Assembly: GCF_907164915.1 (NCBI RefSeq)
Contig: NC_061862.1
Location: forward strand, 31,821,628 to 31,885,627
Direction of reading: 5' to 3'
DNA length: 64,000 bases
Source: Impatiens glandulifera
Lineage: Eukaryota; Streptophyta; Magnoliopsida; Ericales; Balsaminaceae
Below are positions 35,143 through 45,897 of this stretch, one piece after another (the stretch's first letter is position 1; the number at the start of each line of letters is the position of its first letter). Below the pieces are notes generated by a model that saw only the letters and a program-made list of their open reading frames with translations, made no database searches and was not told where the DNA came from. The position numbers and the translations under genes were made by a program.

Positions 35143-36720
35143 TCAAGGAATAATTTGATTATTATCAGCAAGACCCAAAATAGTTCTGAAGTAAAAAACT
35201 TAGCTTCCTGTAGTGGCTTAGTAAAAATGTCGGCCACTTGTTGATCGGTGGAAACATATTCCAGCCGGATATGTTTTTGATGTACATGTTCTCTGATGAA
35301 ATGATGTCGGATATCAACATGCTTTGTTCTTGAGTGCAACACCAGATTATATGTGATATCAATGGCACTTGTGTTGTCATAGAAGATCGGTGATTCCTCA
35401 ACTATGATGCTGAAATCCCTTAGTTGTTGTTGGATCTAGAGAAGTTAAGCACAGCAGTTGTCGGCTGCAAGATACTCTGCCTCTGCAGTTAAAGTTGCAA
35501 CTGATGTCTGTTTCTTGCTATACCATGAGACAAGTCGGTCGCCAAGGAACTGGCATGTCCCACTTGTGCTTTTTCGGTATATCTTACATCCTACATAGTC
35601 TGCATCAGAATAACTTGATAAATTGAAACTAGAATCCTTTGGATACCACAGTCCCACATCTTGAGTTCCTTTAAGATATTTCAATATTCGTTTAGCAGTA
35701 GTGTAATGAAGATTGTTTAGGATTAGTTTGAAATCTCCCGCACACTCCTATAGCGAATAGGATGTCCGGTCGACTTGTTGTCAAGTATAGAAGTGATCCG
35801 ATTATCCCACGGTAGGCTGTAATATCAATACTTTAATCGTCTTCATCTTTGTCTAATTTGATTGATGAGCTCATTGGAGTAGAGACAGCAGAACAATTGT
35901 GCATGCCGAATTTCTTTAATAGCTCTTTTGTATACTTGGATTGATTTATGAACGTTCCTCCTTTGATCTGCCGAACCTGAAGACTTAAGAAGAAGCTCAA
36001 TTCTCCCATCATACTCATTTCAAACTTGTCAGTCATCATTTGAGAAATTTTATCACATAATTTAGGATTTCTTGAACCGAAGATGATATCATCTACATAG
36101 ATCTAAATGAGTAAAATGTGTTCCTTTTTCTAAAATTTGAATAGAGTTTTGTCTACCGATCATATGGTGAAATCATGATTGAACAAATTTTTTGTTAGAG
36201 TATCATACCATGCTCTAGGGCTTGTTTTCAACCGTATAGTGTTTTATCTAACCTATAAACATGACTAATAATATCAGGATTTTTGAAACCAGGTGGTTGC
36301 TCAGCATATACTTCTTCACTTAATTCACCATTGAGAAAAGCACTTTTAACATCCATTTGAAATAATTTAAAATTTTTGAAAGCAGCAAATACAAGAAAAA
36401 TTCTAATAGCATCTAGGCTAGCAACAAGAGAAAATGATTCTTCAAAATCAATGCATTCTTCCTGATTGTATCCTTGTGCCACTAGTCTAACCTTGTTCTT
36501 CGTAACCAAAGTGTTTTCATTGAGTTTATTTATAAACACCTATCTTGTTCCAATGACCGATTGATTCTTCTGTCTAGGGACTAAGTGCCAGACTTTATTC
36601 CTCTCAAATTGGTTTAGTTCTTCTTGCATTGCTAATATCCAATCTGGATCCAGCAATGCCTCATCCACCTTTTTTGGTTCAATTTGTGATATGAATGCCG
36701 AGTTTTAATATTCTTTTAAC
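35143..36720 (-). pseudogene. copia reverse transcriptase and RNase H (copy B), broken
   Basis: The RT text includes [39 protein letters not shown] (first catalytic Asp intact here, unlike copy A) and YVDDIIFGS near 36085. RNase H reads GTCQFLGDRLVSWYSKK, TAEAEYLAA and SRTKHVDIRHHFIREH, then ADIFTKPL. A late frameshift near 35180 precedes the natural-looking end at 35143. Stops and small shifts break the frame at several places, for example between 36039 and 36228. Confidence 0.87.
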
Positions 36721-36999
36721 AATTGATTCCTAGTTTGGATGGGTAATGAGGGGTTAACTATAACAAGCACAGGAGGATGATCTTTGTTCCATTTAATATT
36801 TGGTCCGGAGATGTCTTCTATATGACCGGTTATTTGATCAAGGTTAGATAGACCGGTAGGACGATCAATGTCAGGTCAATCGATTTTCTCAGTGGTCACT
36901 GAGGTGTCAACATCCTGTTGTGAAGCGACTTGATCATGTTAAGTTCCAATATGAACCGTTTGATCATAGACAAACCGTCTAAAGACCGAAATCTTTTTT

Positions 37000-37900
37000 C
37001 TTCAGTATCTGAATGAATATTTAAATTTTCCAATCTGTTGTGTAGATCAATGGATTAAGAGGTATTACTTTCAACAAACTCATCAAAAACAATGTGTGAT
37101 GATTCTTCAACGGTAAGAGTCCTAGTATTGTACACTCTATATGCCTTACTAACTTCAGAATATCCTAACATGATACCGACATCGGATTTAGCATCAAAAG
37201 CATTCAAATAATTTTTGTCATTGTTATGAATATAACACTTACAACCAAAAATCTTAAAATAACGGATATTAGGAAATTTTTCATGGTATACTTCAAAAGG
37301 TGTTTTGTTAAGACGTTTATTAATCATGGTCCGATTTTGAGTATAGCATGCAGTGGTGATAGCCTCTGTCCAAAACTTTTGAGTAGCATGCGAATCAGAT
37401 ATCATGGATCTTGTAGCTTCCATGAGGGTTCGGTTTCTCCTCTCAGCCAGTCCATTTTGTTGAGGGGTTCTAACACTAAACAACTCGTGTCTAATACCAG
37501 ATTCCTCAAGAAATGCAGTTAAAATTAGTAAATTTTGTACCTCTATCCTTCTAATTTTATTAACACGTACAGATTTCTCATTTTATACTCTTCTAAGAAT
37601 TTTGATCAGATTTGGAATAGCTTGATTTTTGGATACCAAAAATATAACCCGTGTATCTAAAGTAGTCATTAATAATCACTAGAGTATAATGCATTCATCT
37701 TAAACTTGTCACTCTAGTCGGTCTAAAAAGATCCATGTGAAGTAATTCTAAGCATTAGTTAGATTGAGTGTGCCATTTACTCTTAAAAGTTGATTTAATT
37801 TGTTTTCCCATTTGACATACAGAACATACTTTATCTTTTGAAAACTTCATGCTATGAATTCCCTAAACTAGTTCCTTATTGCAAATATAATTAATGGTCT
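37000..37900 (-). pseudogene. copia integrase core and C-terminal part (copy B), broken
   Basis: 37483 to 37055 reads FSVRTPQQNGLAERRNRTLM, then FWTEAITTACYTQNR and GCKCYIHNN: the end of the core and the C-terminal integrase domain. The N-terminal half between 37900 and 37520 is more decayed and is recognised only in pieces on the minus strand. The acidic hinge to RT lies below 37055. Confidence 0.8.
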
Positions 37901-37915
37901 TAAAGTTTAAGGAAT

Positions 37916-38380
37916 TTAGTCTTTTATGCCACACTCAGTTTTGATCTTTTTAGCTATCATGCAAACAAGATTATCACATCTAGTTTTCCAGCCTACCTTA
38001 TAAATGTTTCCTATTTTATTTCCGGTTAATAAAGTACTACCTTGTTGATTCTTAACTAAGCATGCATGTTTGTGAAATTCGATCGTATACCCTATATCAC
38101 ACATTTGACTAATACTTAGCAAATTGAAGTGAAAGTTTTCAACTTCGGTATACCCTATATCGCAGCTTTACCTTTGGAATTGTCACCGAAAATTATCATT
38201 GAACCGGATTCTTGCACAATTTCGGTCAATAGCTTGTCGTTTCCTATCATATGCCTAGAACAACTGTTGTCCAAGTACCATTCAGACTTTTCTAGCCGTT
38301 TAATCTGTTTGACCTGCAAAATAAAACTATTTACACCTTTTTGGTACCCACATTCAATTGGGTCAACGGTTAATTAGTCC
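37916..38380 (-). pseudogene. copia protease and GAG-pre-integrase (copy B), broken
   Basis: The minus strand near 38290-38250 reads WYLDNSCSRHMIGND, the copia protease site, which normally has DSG/DSA; here it is DNS. LLSISQMCDIGYTIEFHKHA at 38122 and below is the GAG-pre-integrase segment. A stop near 38150 separates the two. Confidence 0.75.
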
Positions 38381-38581
38381 CTTGGGAATTCATACTTTAA
38401 TTAATCGGATGAGTTTCTCTGTGATAGTTTTAATAGATCTACTTGTACAAAGCTTGACATCTCTATGTCTGCCTTTGATTACTTCATTATGTCGTGGTGA
38501 TGATCTTTGGTCGGTCCTATTTGAATATCTATCATGCTCTTTTCGAACCGGCCAGATGCCTCTCCTTCTCTCAAGATGAAG

Positions 38582-40113
38582 TCACCTTGATGTGTCGTTT
38601 GGTCCTACATATGTTAGTTCCTTTGCCAGTTTTGAATTGTGACTTACTTCACTGTTGGTTGATGAACTCTTGACAAAGTTTACAAAAGGCAACTTATCTT
38701 TACTGAGATTCAACCCTTGGCGGTTGGAAGATTTAGATTTATCTAGATTGCTGTTGTTATAGCCTAAACCGAATTTATATTTATATGGTCTTTGATGACT
38801 CGTCATCTGGCTCACAACATCTTCAGATCTCTTCCATGCAGCCATCACGTATTTAGTTCGTTCATTTTTTTCGGTCAACGATTGAACTATCTCCTTGAGC
38901 TTCTCATTCTTAGAGGATAGTTCAATTGTTCCACCGATCTAAATTTCACTCGGTTCACCGATTTCAGTTTAGCTCGGTTCACCGATCTGAAAGTTTAGCC
39001 GGGTCGGTACAAGAGTTGATAGTTTCTTATACTCAATGACCATGTCATTGAGTGCAGTAACCAAATCTTCTCGGGTAAATTCCTCAAAGGCAAAATTAAA
39101 TACCTCTTCTTCATTTGCCATAAGACAGTTGATTTATTCATCGTCACTGTCCGAATCGGTATGTATCCACTAACTTCCACCGCCATCGGCTATCAAGGTC
39201 TTTTGGATCTCCATGCCTTGATTGTTTGACTGGTGTTCATCCCTTTGATCATTCGGTTTTTTGTTGTCTCTTAGAGGCTTCCGGCACTCTGATCTGTAAT
39301 GACCTAAAGCATCACAATTATAACACCGAACGTTAGACTTATTACCGTTAGGATAGGTGTAGTTATATGAGTTGGTTGGTTGATTCTTCTTCATGAACTT
39401 TCCGAACTTCTTAGCTAGCATGGTTATAGTATCTTCACTGAACTGCTCAGCCGATTTCACAGTTACAGGGGCTACTTTCGTTTCCATAGAGGTCACCAGA
39501 GCTCTGGTAGCGGTTGATGCTGAGGCTTCATCCTCATTTCTGGACTTCATTTCGAATTCATAAGCTCTCAAATCTTCAAAGATGTCATGCAGTTTCATCT
39601 TACCAAGACTGTTTGATTCTCTCATTACCATAGTCTTAATATCCCATGCGCTTGGAAGTGATCTTAGGGCCTTGATAATTGTTTCTTTGTAATCATATTT
39701 CTTTTCAAGGAGTGAGAGTTCATTTACCACACTTGTGAATCGTTCACCAATTTCCTTCATAATTTCACTGGACGCATCTTAATATTTTCAAACTTTTGAG
39801 TGACCACCAGTATCTTGTTCTCTTTGGTTCTCTCGTTCCCTTCATGGAGTTGAATGATTGTCTCCCATACTTCTTTAGCGGTGGAATATTCTCTGATCTT
39901 TGCAAAGGTATTTCTATCCAACGTTTTGTATATAGCACACCTGCAGAGATTGTCTAGGTTGTTCCTCCTTCGGTCATCCACTGTCCATTCACTTCTTTCC
40001 TTGATGATCTTTATCGGACCTTCGGATAGGACGAACATCATTTCATCATCCATTATGGTCAAATGCAGATGCATGCAAATCTTCGAATTGATAAATTCTT
40101 CACTTTCTAGCAT
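38582..40113 (-). pseudogene. copia gag with CCHC zinc knuckle (copy B), broken
   Basis: The frame from 40113 reads FVLSEGPIKIIKERSEWTVD and AKEVWETIIQLHEGNERTKE, then shifts at about 39758 into 39760-39170 (IIKALRSLPSAWDIKTMVMR; zinc knuckle CYNCDALGHYRSEC). The C-terminal part continues at 38878-38582 (AAWKRSEDVV). This capsid/nucleocapsid type agrees with Sirevirus-like gag. The start is the first ATG after the primer site, about 60 bases downstream of it. Confidence 0.82.
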
Positions 40114-40172
40114 TGGAGGTTTCTCGGATTAAGGAATGCTTGTGTCGGGTTGCTTGAGTATAGAGACTAGCT

Positions 40173-40184
40173 GCTCTGATACCA
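40173..40184 (-). promoter_or_regulatory. primer-binding site of copy B (initiator tRNA-Met)
   Basis: Minus-strand TGGTATCAGAGC, two bases after the 5' LTR end, is the classic tRNA-iMet complement. Confidence 0.85.
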
Positions 40185-40594
40185 CTTGTTAGGATCGGGA
40201 TCGCCGAAGGAGACTAGGGGTCTCTTTAGGTTGAACGCTTGCACAACACGCCGGTTGATATTAACTCGGTTAGAAGTTAATATCGATCTTTATACTACGC
40301 AAGTTGTCACAAACTCTTGAACCGAGTTCAAGTGCGGAAATGTTTCTTTCAACTTGAAGCAACACACATATGGTTTGGACAGCGATAAAGAGGTATGGAG
40401 AAGATAAGAAACACAACACAAAATTTATGGATGTTCAGAGATAAAACTCCTATGTCACCCTTCTTCTCAAACCTTGAGAAGGATATTCACTAAGAATATT
40501 CAACACCCTTTACAACACGTCAAATAACCGAGACTTATTTACTACTCGTTATTGACTTACAACTTTCACTTCTTACACAAAATGAGTGGAATAC

Positions 40595-40938
40595 TGATGC
40601 AGCGTGCGTGGCTAGGATGAACCTTTATCAAGATTCGTTGATTCTTACGAATACCGAAAGTCGATAGATATTGAGGAAACCTCGTTTTCTGATTAATAAT
40701 CTTCCCCTCACAAAGTGTTTTAAGATTCTTTTAAATACTCAAACCCTAGCTTGCAAAAGAAGTAAACAACTTTTAATAAATTACAAAAAAACACCCGAAA
40801 CTAATAAAAATGCGATTTTTGAGCCCCTAAACGTTTCCGCCCGAAAAACACTAGGCAATCGTCGAAATCTGACACTTGCGAGATATTTTCGGATGCTGCA
40901 ACTTTCGCATAAACGCCTCTTCGACTCGCACCGCATCA
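40595..40938 (-). repeat. 3' LTR of the CRM-like element
   Basis: 344 bp, ends TGATGC/GCATCA on the + strand. It contains the last 29 codons of the element's ORF. Confidence 0.93.
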
Positions 40939-43679
40939 TTCCCCCCAGGGTAGAAAAGATTCGTCCTCGAATCTGGAACCGCATCATCCTCATCAGAAGA
41001 AGACTCACCCACAAAAGGAACAAGATGCTTCACATTGAACACATCAGAGGTACGCACATGGCTGGGAAGGCGTAAACGATAAGCATTGGGGTTGATCTTC
41101 TCCACAATCTCAACAGGACCAATCTTCTTAGCAGCAAGCTTGTTATATTCATGAGCTGGAAAACGATCCTTAGTCAGAATAGCCCACACAAAGTCACCAA
41201 CTTCAAAATCAACAGCACGCCTTCTCGAATCAGCCTTCTCCTTGTACTTGGCAGTAGCAGCAACCAAACGGTCATGAGTGGTCTGATGAACCTGAGCCAA
41301 CTGACCAACAAAATCTGCAGCAGTGGAATGAGGACGCACCTTGCTGGGCAGCGCTAACAAATCAAGAGGAGCACGCGGAGACAGCCCGTAAATCACATGG
41401 AAAAGACTGAAACCAGTGGAGCGATTAACAGCATGATTGTGAGCAAACTTTCCAATGAAAGGGCGAAGAGCCTGGTTCATCACACGCATAAAGGTGCTAG
41501 GAGCATTCGACAGACCAGACGGCATAACCAGCCACTCATATAAGCCCTCACGAGTCTTAAAGGCAGTCTTCCACTCATCACCCATGCGAATACGAATCTG
41601 ATGGTATCCACTCTTGAGATCCAGTTTGCTAAACACAGAAGCACCACCCAACTGATCCAACAAGTCATCCAACCGGGGAATAGGAAACCGATAACGCACT
41701 GTAATCTTGTTGATAGCACGACTATCAATGCACATACGCCAAGACCCATCCTTTTTTGGGGTAAGAAGGGCCGGGACAGCACAGGGACTAAGGCTCTCTC
41801 GAATGTGTCCCTTAGCCAGCAAGTCCTCCACCTGTCTACGCAACTCTTCATGTTCTTTGGGACTCATGCGGTAATGAGGACGGTTGGGTAGGGCAGCACC
41901 TGGAACCAAGTTAATGTGATGCTGGATATCACGCAAAGGAGGCAAGGCACAAGGCAGATTCTCAGGAAAAACATCTGCAAACTCCTGTAACAGCGGCTGC
42001 ACTGGAATAGGCACCTCAGAACTAGCACCACAGGTAATCAGCGAACAAAATAGAGCAAACACCATGCCCGATTCGACCATGGCGGTCTGAAAAGGACCCC
42101 GAGACAACAAGGTGGTAGGGGGGGACGCATGATGAGTGGGGGCAGCACCCTTCTTGGGCTGATTTGGCATCAACACAATCTTGGTACCATGAAATAAGAA
42201 CGTGTAGGTATTAGCACGCCCATCATGTATAACAGAATGATCAAACTGCCAAGGGCGACCAAGTAAAAGGTGACAAGCATCCATAGGAACCACATCACAA
42301 TATACATCATCACGATAATGGGAACCAATGGAAAAATTAACAAGTACGCGCTTGGAAACTGTAACATCCGTACCTTGACTCAGCCAGGACAGGCGATAAG
42401 GCTTGGGGTGAGGTTCAGTGGACAGACCCAGCTTCGAAACTGCAACCTCAGAAATCACATTCTCACAACTCCCAGCATCAATGATGAAGGTGCAAACTTT
42501 GCCACCGATGGTACAAGTGGAATGGAACAGATTATTGCGTAACCACTCGTTGTCAGGAGCACGAGGGGTTAAACATGATCGACGAATCACCAAAAGGGGG
42601 CCAACATCACCAGAAACATACTCCTCCGCTGCCTCATCATCATAAACATCATACACTGGCGCTGAATCTGAAGGAAGAGCAGAGTCAGGATCATCCACCT
42701 CAGTAAAAAGACCACGATTGGTGGACTTTGGGTTGCGACACTCTGCTTGGCGATGGCCAACTTCACCACAATTGAAACAACGCAAGCCACCGGGACGTCC
42801 CTGCGGGGGGGCTGTAGTGCCGCGAGGGGGGGCTGGGGTGGGATGGGCCGGCTGGGAAGAAGAACCAATGCCACTAGTGGGGACAACCTGTTTTCCAAAG
42901 CTACCCGAACCGCGCCTGGCTAGCTGTTTCTCAGCCTGTGAAGCACGCTGATGTGCCTCAGAAACAGTCAAGGGATCAAACATATTCAAAATATCTTGCA
43001 ACTGGAGGCGAAGGCCACCAATATAGCGAGAAACCAACTGGAGAGGGGACTCAGACAGGTCAACACGAGCCACAAAGGTGTAAAACTCAGTGGAATAGTC
43101 ATCCACGGAACGAGAACCCTGACGAAGATTCTGGAACCGCTGGTACAGATTACGTTCGTAATTATATGGTAGAAACGCAGCCCCAATATGCTTCCTGAAT
43201 TTGTCCCAATTCGTGAGCTTTGCCTTACCATGACGAACACGTGTCTGTTTCAACTGCTGCCACCATGCTTGTGCACGACCATGTAAGCGGATCGTAACAA
43301 GGGGTACACGACGATCTGCAGGAACTTCCTTGAAATCCAGAATCTCTTCAACCTGAGAAAGCCAATCAATAAACTCTTCCGGTGATAGACTACCATCGAA
43401 CTTAGGGATGTCCACCCTGAAAGCCTGCTCCCAGCGATGATTGGGGCGTTCAGGGGATCGATTCCGAAGACCACCGAGAGGGTTTTCATCTGTCATCGTA
43501 ACATCATCTTCAGGGTGGTGCATGTGCATAGATGCATCCATCCGTTGCGTCAACCATTCAACCTGCCGCCTCAAATCGTCGTTATCACGGCGAAACTCAG
43601 CGTTTTCACGTCGCAACTCAGCAAGGTCACCATCATCAGCACCAGGGGTAGGGTTGCGCGGCTGTCTTCGGGGCGGCAT
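40851..43679 (-). CDS. CRM-like fusion polyprotein: gag, protease, partial RT, integrase C-terminal tail (942 aa)
   Basis: The ORF is uninterrupted. Rough domains: charged coiled coil 18-50; gag capsid 85-250 (AWWQQLKQTRVRHGKAKL; NLRQGSRSVDDYSTEF); zinc knuckle near 302-316 (CFNCGEVGHRQAEC); protease near 400 (FIIDAGSCENVIS, with DAG in place of the usual DSG/DGG); RT N-terminal half about 600-744 (FSKLDLKSGYHQIRI, GLSNAPSTFMRVMN). At about 744 (nt 41440-41452) the text jumps from IGKF straight to AHNHAVNRSTGF of integrase, so the RT YxDD motif, RNase H and the integrase DDE core are absent. The tail keeps the integrase C-terminal domain (VGDFVWAILTKDRFP, YRLRLPSHVRTSDVFNVKHL) and a C-terminus encoded in the LTR. 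The frame is kept across the jump. It may still make virus-like particles but cannot reverse transcribe or integrate alone. Confidence 0.88.
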   Translation of the reverse strand: MPPRRQPRNPTPGADDGDLAELRRENAEFRRDNDDLRRQVEWLTQRMDASMHMHHPEDDVTMTDENPLGGLRNRSPERPNHRWEQAFRVDIPKFDGSLSPEEFIDWLSQVEEILDFKEVPADRRVPLVTIRLHGRAQAWWQQLKQTRVRHGKAKLTNWDKFRKHIGAAFLPYNYERNLYQRFQNLRQGSRSVDDYSTEFYTFVARVDLSESPLQLVSRYIGGLRLQLQDILNMFDPLTVSEAHQRASQAEKQLARRGSGSFGKQVVPTSGIGSSSQPAHPTPAPPRGTTAPPQGRPGGLRCFNCGEVGHRQAECRNPKSTNRGLFTEVDDPDSALPSDSAPVYDVYDDEAAEEYVSGDVGPLLVIRRSCLTPRAPDNEWLRNNLFHSTCTIGGKVCTFIIDAGSCENVISEVAVSKLGLSTEPHPKPYRLSWLSQGTDVTVSKRVLVNFSIGSHYRDDVYCDVVPMDACHLLLGRPWQFDHSVIHDGRANTYTFLFHGTKIVLMPNQPKKGAAPTHHASPPTTLLSRGPFQTAMVESGMVFALFCSLITCGASSEVPIPVQPLLQEFADVFPENLPCALPPLRDIQHHINLVPGAALPNRPHYRMSPKEHEELRRQVEDLLAKGHIRESLSPCAVPALLTPKKDGSWRMCIDSRAINKITVRYRFPIPRLDDLLDQLGGASVFSKLDLKSGYHQIRIRMGDEWKTAFKTREGLYEWLVMPSGLSNAPSTFMRVMNQALRPFIGKFAHNHAVNRSTGFSLFHVIYGLSPRAPLDLLALPSKVRPHSTAADFVGQLAQVHQTTHDRLVAATAKYKEKADSRRRAVDFEVGDFVWAILTKDRFPAHEYNKLAAKKIGPVEIVEKINPNAYRLRLPSHVRTSDVFNVKHLVPFVGESSSDEDDAVPDSRTNLFYPGGNDAVRVEEAFMRKLQHPKISRKCQISTIA
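40939..40946 (-). promoter_or_regulatory. polypurine tract of the CRM-like element
   Basis: Minus-strand GGGGGGAA directly abuts the 3' LTR. Confidence 0.8.
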
Positions 43680-43699
43680 ACCTCAGGGTCGACTGGAAA

Positions 43700-43708
43700 C
43701 TGATACCA
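43700..43708 (-). promoter_or_regulatory. primer-binding site of the CRM-like element
   Basis: Minus-strand TGGTATCAG, two bases from the LTR end, matches the first nine bases of the initiator-tRNA-Met site. The next bases (TTT) do not continue the match. Confidence 0.75.
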
Positions 43709-43710
43709 AC

Positions 43711-44054
43711 TGATGCAGCGTGCGTGGCTAGGATGAACCTTTATCAAGATTCGTTGATTCTTACGAATACCGAAAGTCGATAGATATTGAGGAAACCTCG
43801 TTTTCTGATTAATAATCTTCCCCTCACAAAGTGTTTTAAGATTCTTTTAAATACTCAAACCCTAGCTTGCAAAAGAAGTAAACAACTTTTAATAAATTAC
43901 AAAAAAACACCCGAAACTAATAAAAATGCGATTTTTGAGCCCCTAAACGTTTCCGCCCGAAAAACACTAGGCAATCGTCGAAATCTGACACTTGCGAGAT
44001 ATTTTCGGATGCTGCAACTTTCGCATAAACGCCTCTTCGACTCGCACCGCATCA
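43711..44054 (-). repeat. 5' LTR of the CRM-like element
   Basis: 344 bp; by eye it is the same sequence as 40595-40938. Confidence 0.93.
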
Positions 44055-44981
44055 AATACACTTTAACACATTAGACAGAATGTAAACAAGAATAGTTTGA
44101 AGCTTTTCAGTTCTATAACTTGACGTGCTACTTCTTGTATTCGTTGTTCATATAGTATCTTCTTGTATGTTTATCTTTTCTTGTTGATCTTCTTCCTTCT
44201 CTTAAGTAGTGAAAATATGACAACGGTCATATTTGTCATACAACGGATACCTGCATGGTAATCCTTGATTTTGATTGGTCGGTCAACAAAGGACTGCATG
44301 GCATTAAATGCGGTTGACACTTCCCAAGGAACAATACAGCCGGCCAGTTTTGTCTTCTCTTAACTTTTATCATTTGGGCGGTTGGTTAAATACCTGCTCT
44401 TTGGGGACTGTTGTTGGACTTATACCAAAATAGGTACCTGATCACTTTTGACAGTCTTCTGCTTCCTAAAGTCTATCATCAGACTTGTATCAAAAAGGAA
44501 TAACACAGTTTGCATATTTGAAGGCTCCCTTCTGCCTATTCCCAAAGTGATCTGATTGCACCAGAATGGAAACTTCCAGTTGTTCCATATCTTTGATTTC
44601 ATTTGTTAACTTTCTGCCCGTTATTTTTGTATGGATTGCTTCAAGATTGCACCCAGTATTGTGACGACCGATTGACTTACCGGTTTGTAGTTTCAATATT
44701 GGTTGATCGGTCTTGCTGAGGTATAGGATTACCGATCCTTTAACTGAGCGGTAAGTTCATTCGAACCGATCTTCTACTTGATTCTGTTGTATAGATAACC
44801 GAAAAGATAGATTGGAGAATTCCGGTTTGTGCCGACTTTGCAATATCGGTCGACCGGTTAAGATTGATTTAAGAATTCGACCGATCCCTTTGTTTCCTGC
44901 ACAAACAGTGAGTTTAATTAGTCAAGTTCTTTAGATAATTAATTATCTACTAATTAACTATCTAATTTATCTAACATTGAT

Positions 44982-45897
44982 TGAATTATGTGTTGACTAA
45001 ATTTAATTTGGGTTAATTATAAGTAGGATAATACGAGTTAAGCTTATCCGTTTGCTCACACTTTAAGTGTAAGGACACTTAGGTGTAAGGTTAATTGAAG
45101 GAACTTACAAGAGTGTCCATTGGTCTAGTGAAGGGATTGTCCTCTTGGATATTAAATTCTACATTGTTCAGAGGGTTTATCTTAATATTTTTCCCAATTT
45201 AACTTGCTTTCTTATTTCAGTTTATTAAAATAAACCTGTTGGATAAGTTTGATAAACCTCTCCATAAGTGTTATCAGTTTTTGTTAAAATATTTAAAATG
45301 TATTCATATTTATTGAAGATATAGTTAATAAAAAAACATTTAGTATATTAATTAATGAATTGATTAATGTGATTAATAAAAATATAATTTAAAAGATGTG
45401 AGTTTAAAATAAATAAATAAATAAACCTTTCTAACAATCGGGCTTAGGTAACTCACCTCTTGATTTAATATGTATAAAGATTATAGAATAAAGTATGATG
45501 TGAATAAATGAATAAGTGAGATAATTTAATTAATAAAACAAGGGAGAATAAACTAGAATCAAGTTAGGCTTAGTTTGATACACTTATTTGTTATTTTTTA
45601 AATTGCCGGCATTTGTGTGGTATAAAAATAGAAGAAAAAATAAAATATTAGGCAAGTGATACATTTAGTTTGAGTGAAGACTCAAAAGAACACTCAAGAA
45701 ATAAATAAAAGACTTTTCTAAAGAGATAATTAGATTAATAAGATAAGAGATAAATGAAGAATTACAATATTAGAATATATATAACTAAAAATTAAACCAA
45801 CACATTTAATCTTATCCATTAACATTCGATTTTATCTATTTAAATGATATGAATTTATATTTATTTGAATTAAATTACATGTATTTTTTTTTTAATT
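44982..45897. other. AT-rich intergenic sequence
   Basis: No coding region. The phrase GTGTCCATTGGTCTAGTG near 45112 is similar to GTGTCCCATTAATCTAGTAG near 54979 and 58790, so part of this belongs to the same repeat family as the duplicated block. Confidence 0.4.

Larger units (their letters stand above)
40595..44054 (-). mobile_element. young non-autonomous CRM-like Ty3/gypsy element, 3460 bp
   Basis: The two LTRs (40595-40938 and 43711-44054) are each 344 bp and look identical by eye, with ends TGATGC and GCATCA. Flanking AATAC occurs on both sides (40590-40594 and 44055-44059), a perfect target duplication, and the sister LTR at 28302-29472 shows the empty site. One ORF of 942 codons fills the interior. 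The CRM (chromovirus) assignment rests on the gag sequence, on the integrase tail and on the ORF end lying inside the 3' LTR. Matching LTRs imply very recent insertion, probably with enzymes supplied by a full-length relative. Confidence 0.92.
28302..44976 (-). mobile_element. Sirevirus-like Ty1/copia retrotransposon, copy B (interrupted by a CRM-like element)
   Basis: Read on the minus strand: 5' LTR (44976 to 40187, split by 40595-44054), primer-binding site, gag, protease, integrase, RT, RNase H, three accessory ORFs, 3' LTR (29472 to 28302). The LTR ends are TGTTAG and CTAACA. Flanking TGGAT (28297-28301) and TTGAT (44977-44981) form a 5-bp target duplication with one mismatch. All genes carry stops or frameshifts. 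The two LTRs differ by many substitutions and by deletions in the 3' LTR, so the insertion is old compared with the CRM-like element nested in it. Confidence 0.92.
40187..44976 (-). repeat. 5' LTR of copy B, split by the CRM-like insertion
   Basis: LTR text occupies 40187-40594 and 44055-44976; without the insertion and one target copy it is about 1325 bp. The ends are TGTTAG and CTAACA. The TATA position reads ACTACTTAAGAG near 44205. Confidence 0.88.

Noticed and set aside
40671..41075. 134-codon plus-strand ORF, repeated in part at 43787-44074
   Set aside because: It is antisense to the CRM-like LTR and ORF end; the two copies exist only because they lie in the two LTRs.
41480..43703. Several ORFs of 70-120 codons on both strands
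   Set aside because: They are shadow frames of the 942-codon CRM-like polyprotein, with no recognisable motifs.
45105..45140. TTGGTCTAGTG as a tRNA-like A-box of a SINE
   Set aside because: No B-box at the expected distance, no defined ends and no poly-A tail were seen.
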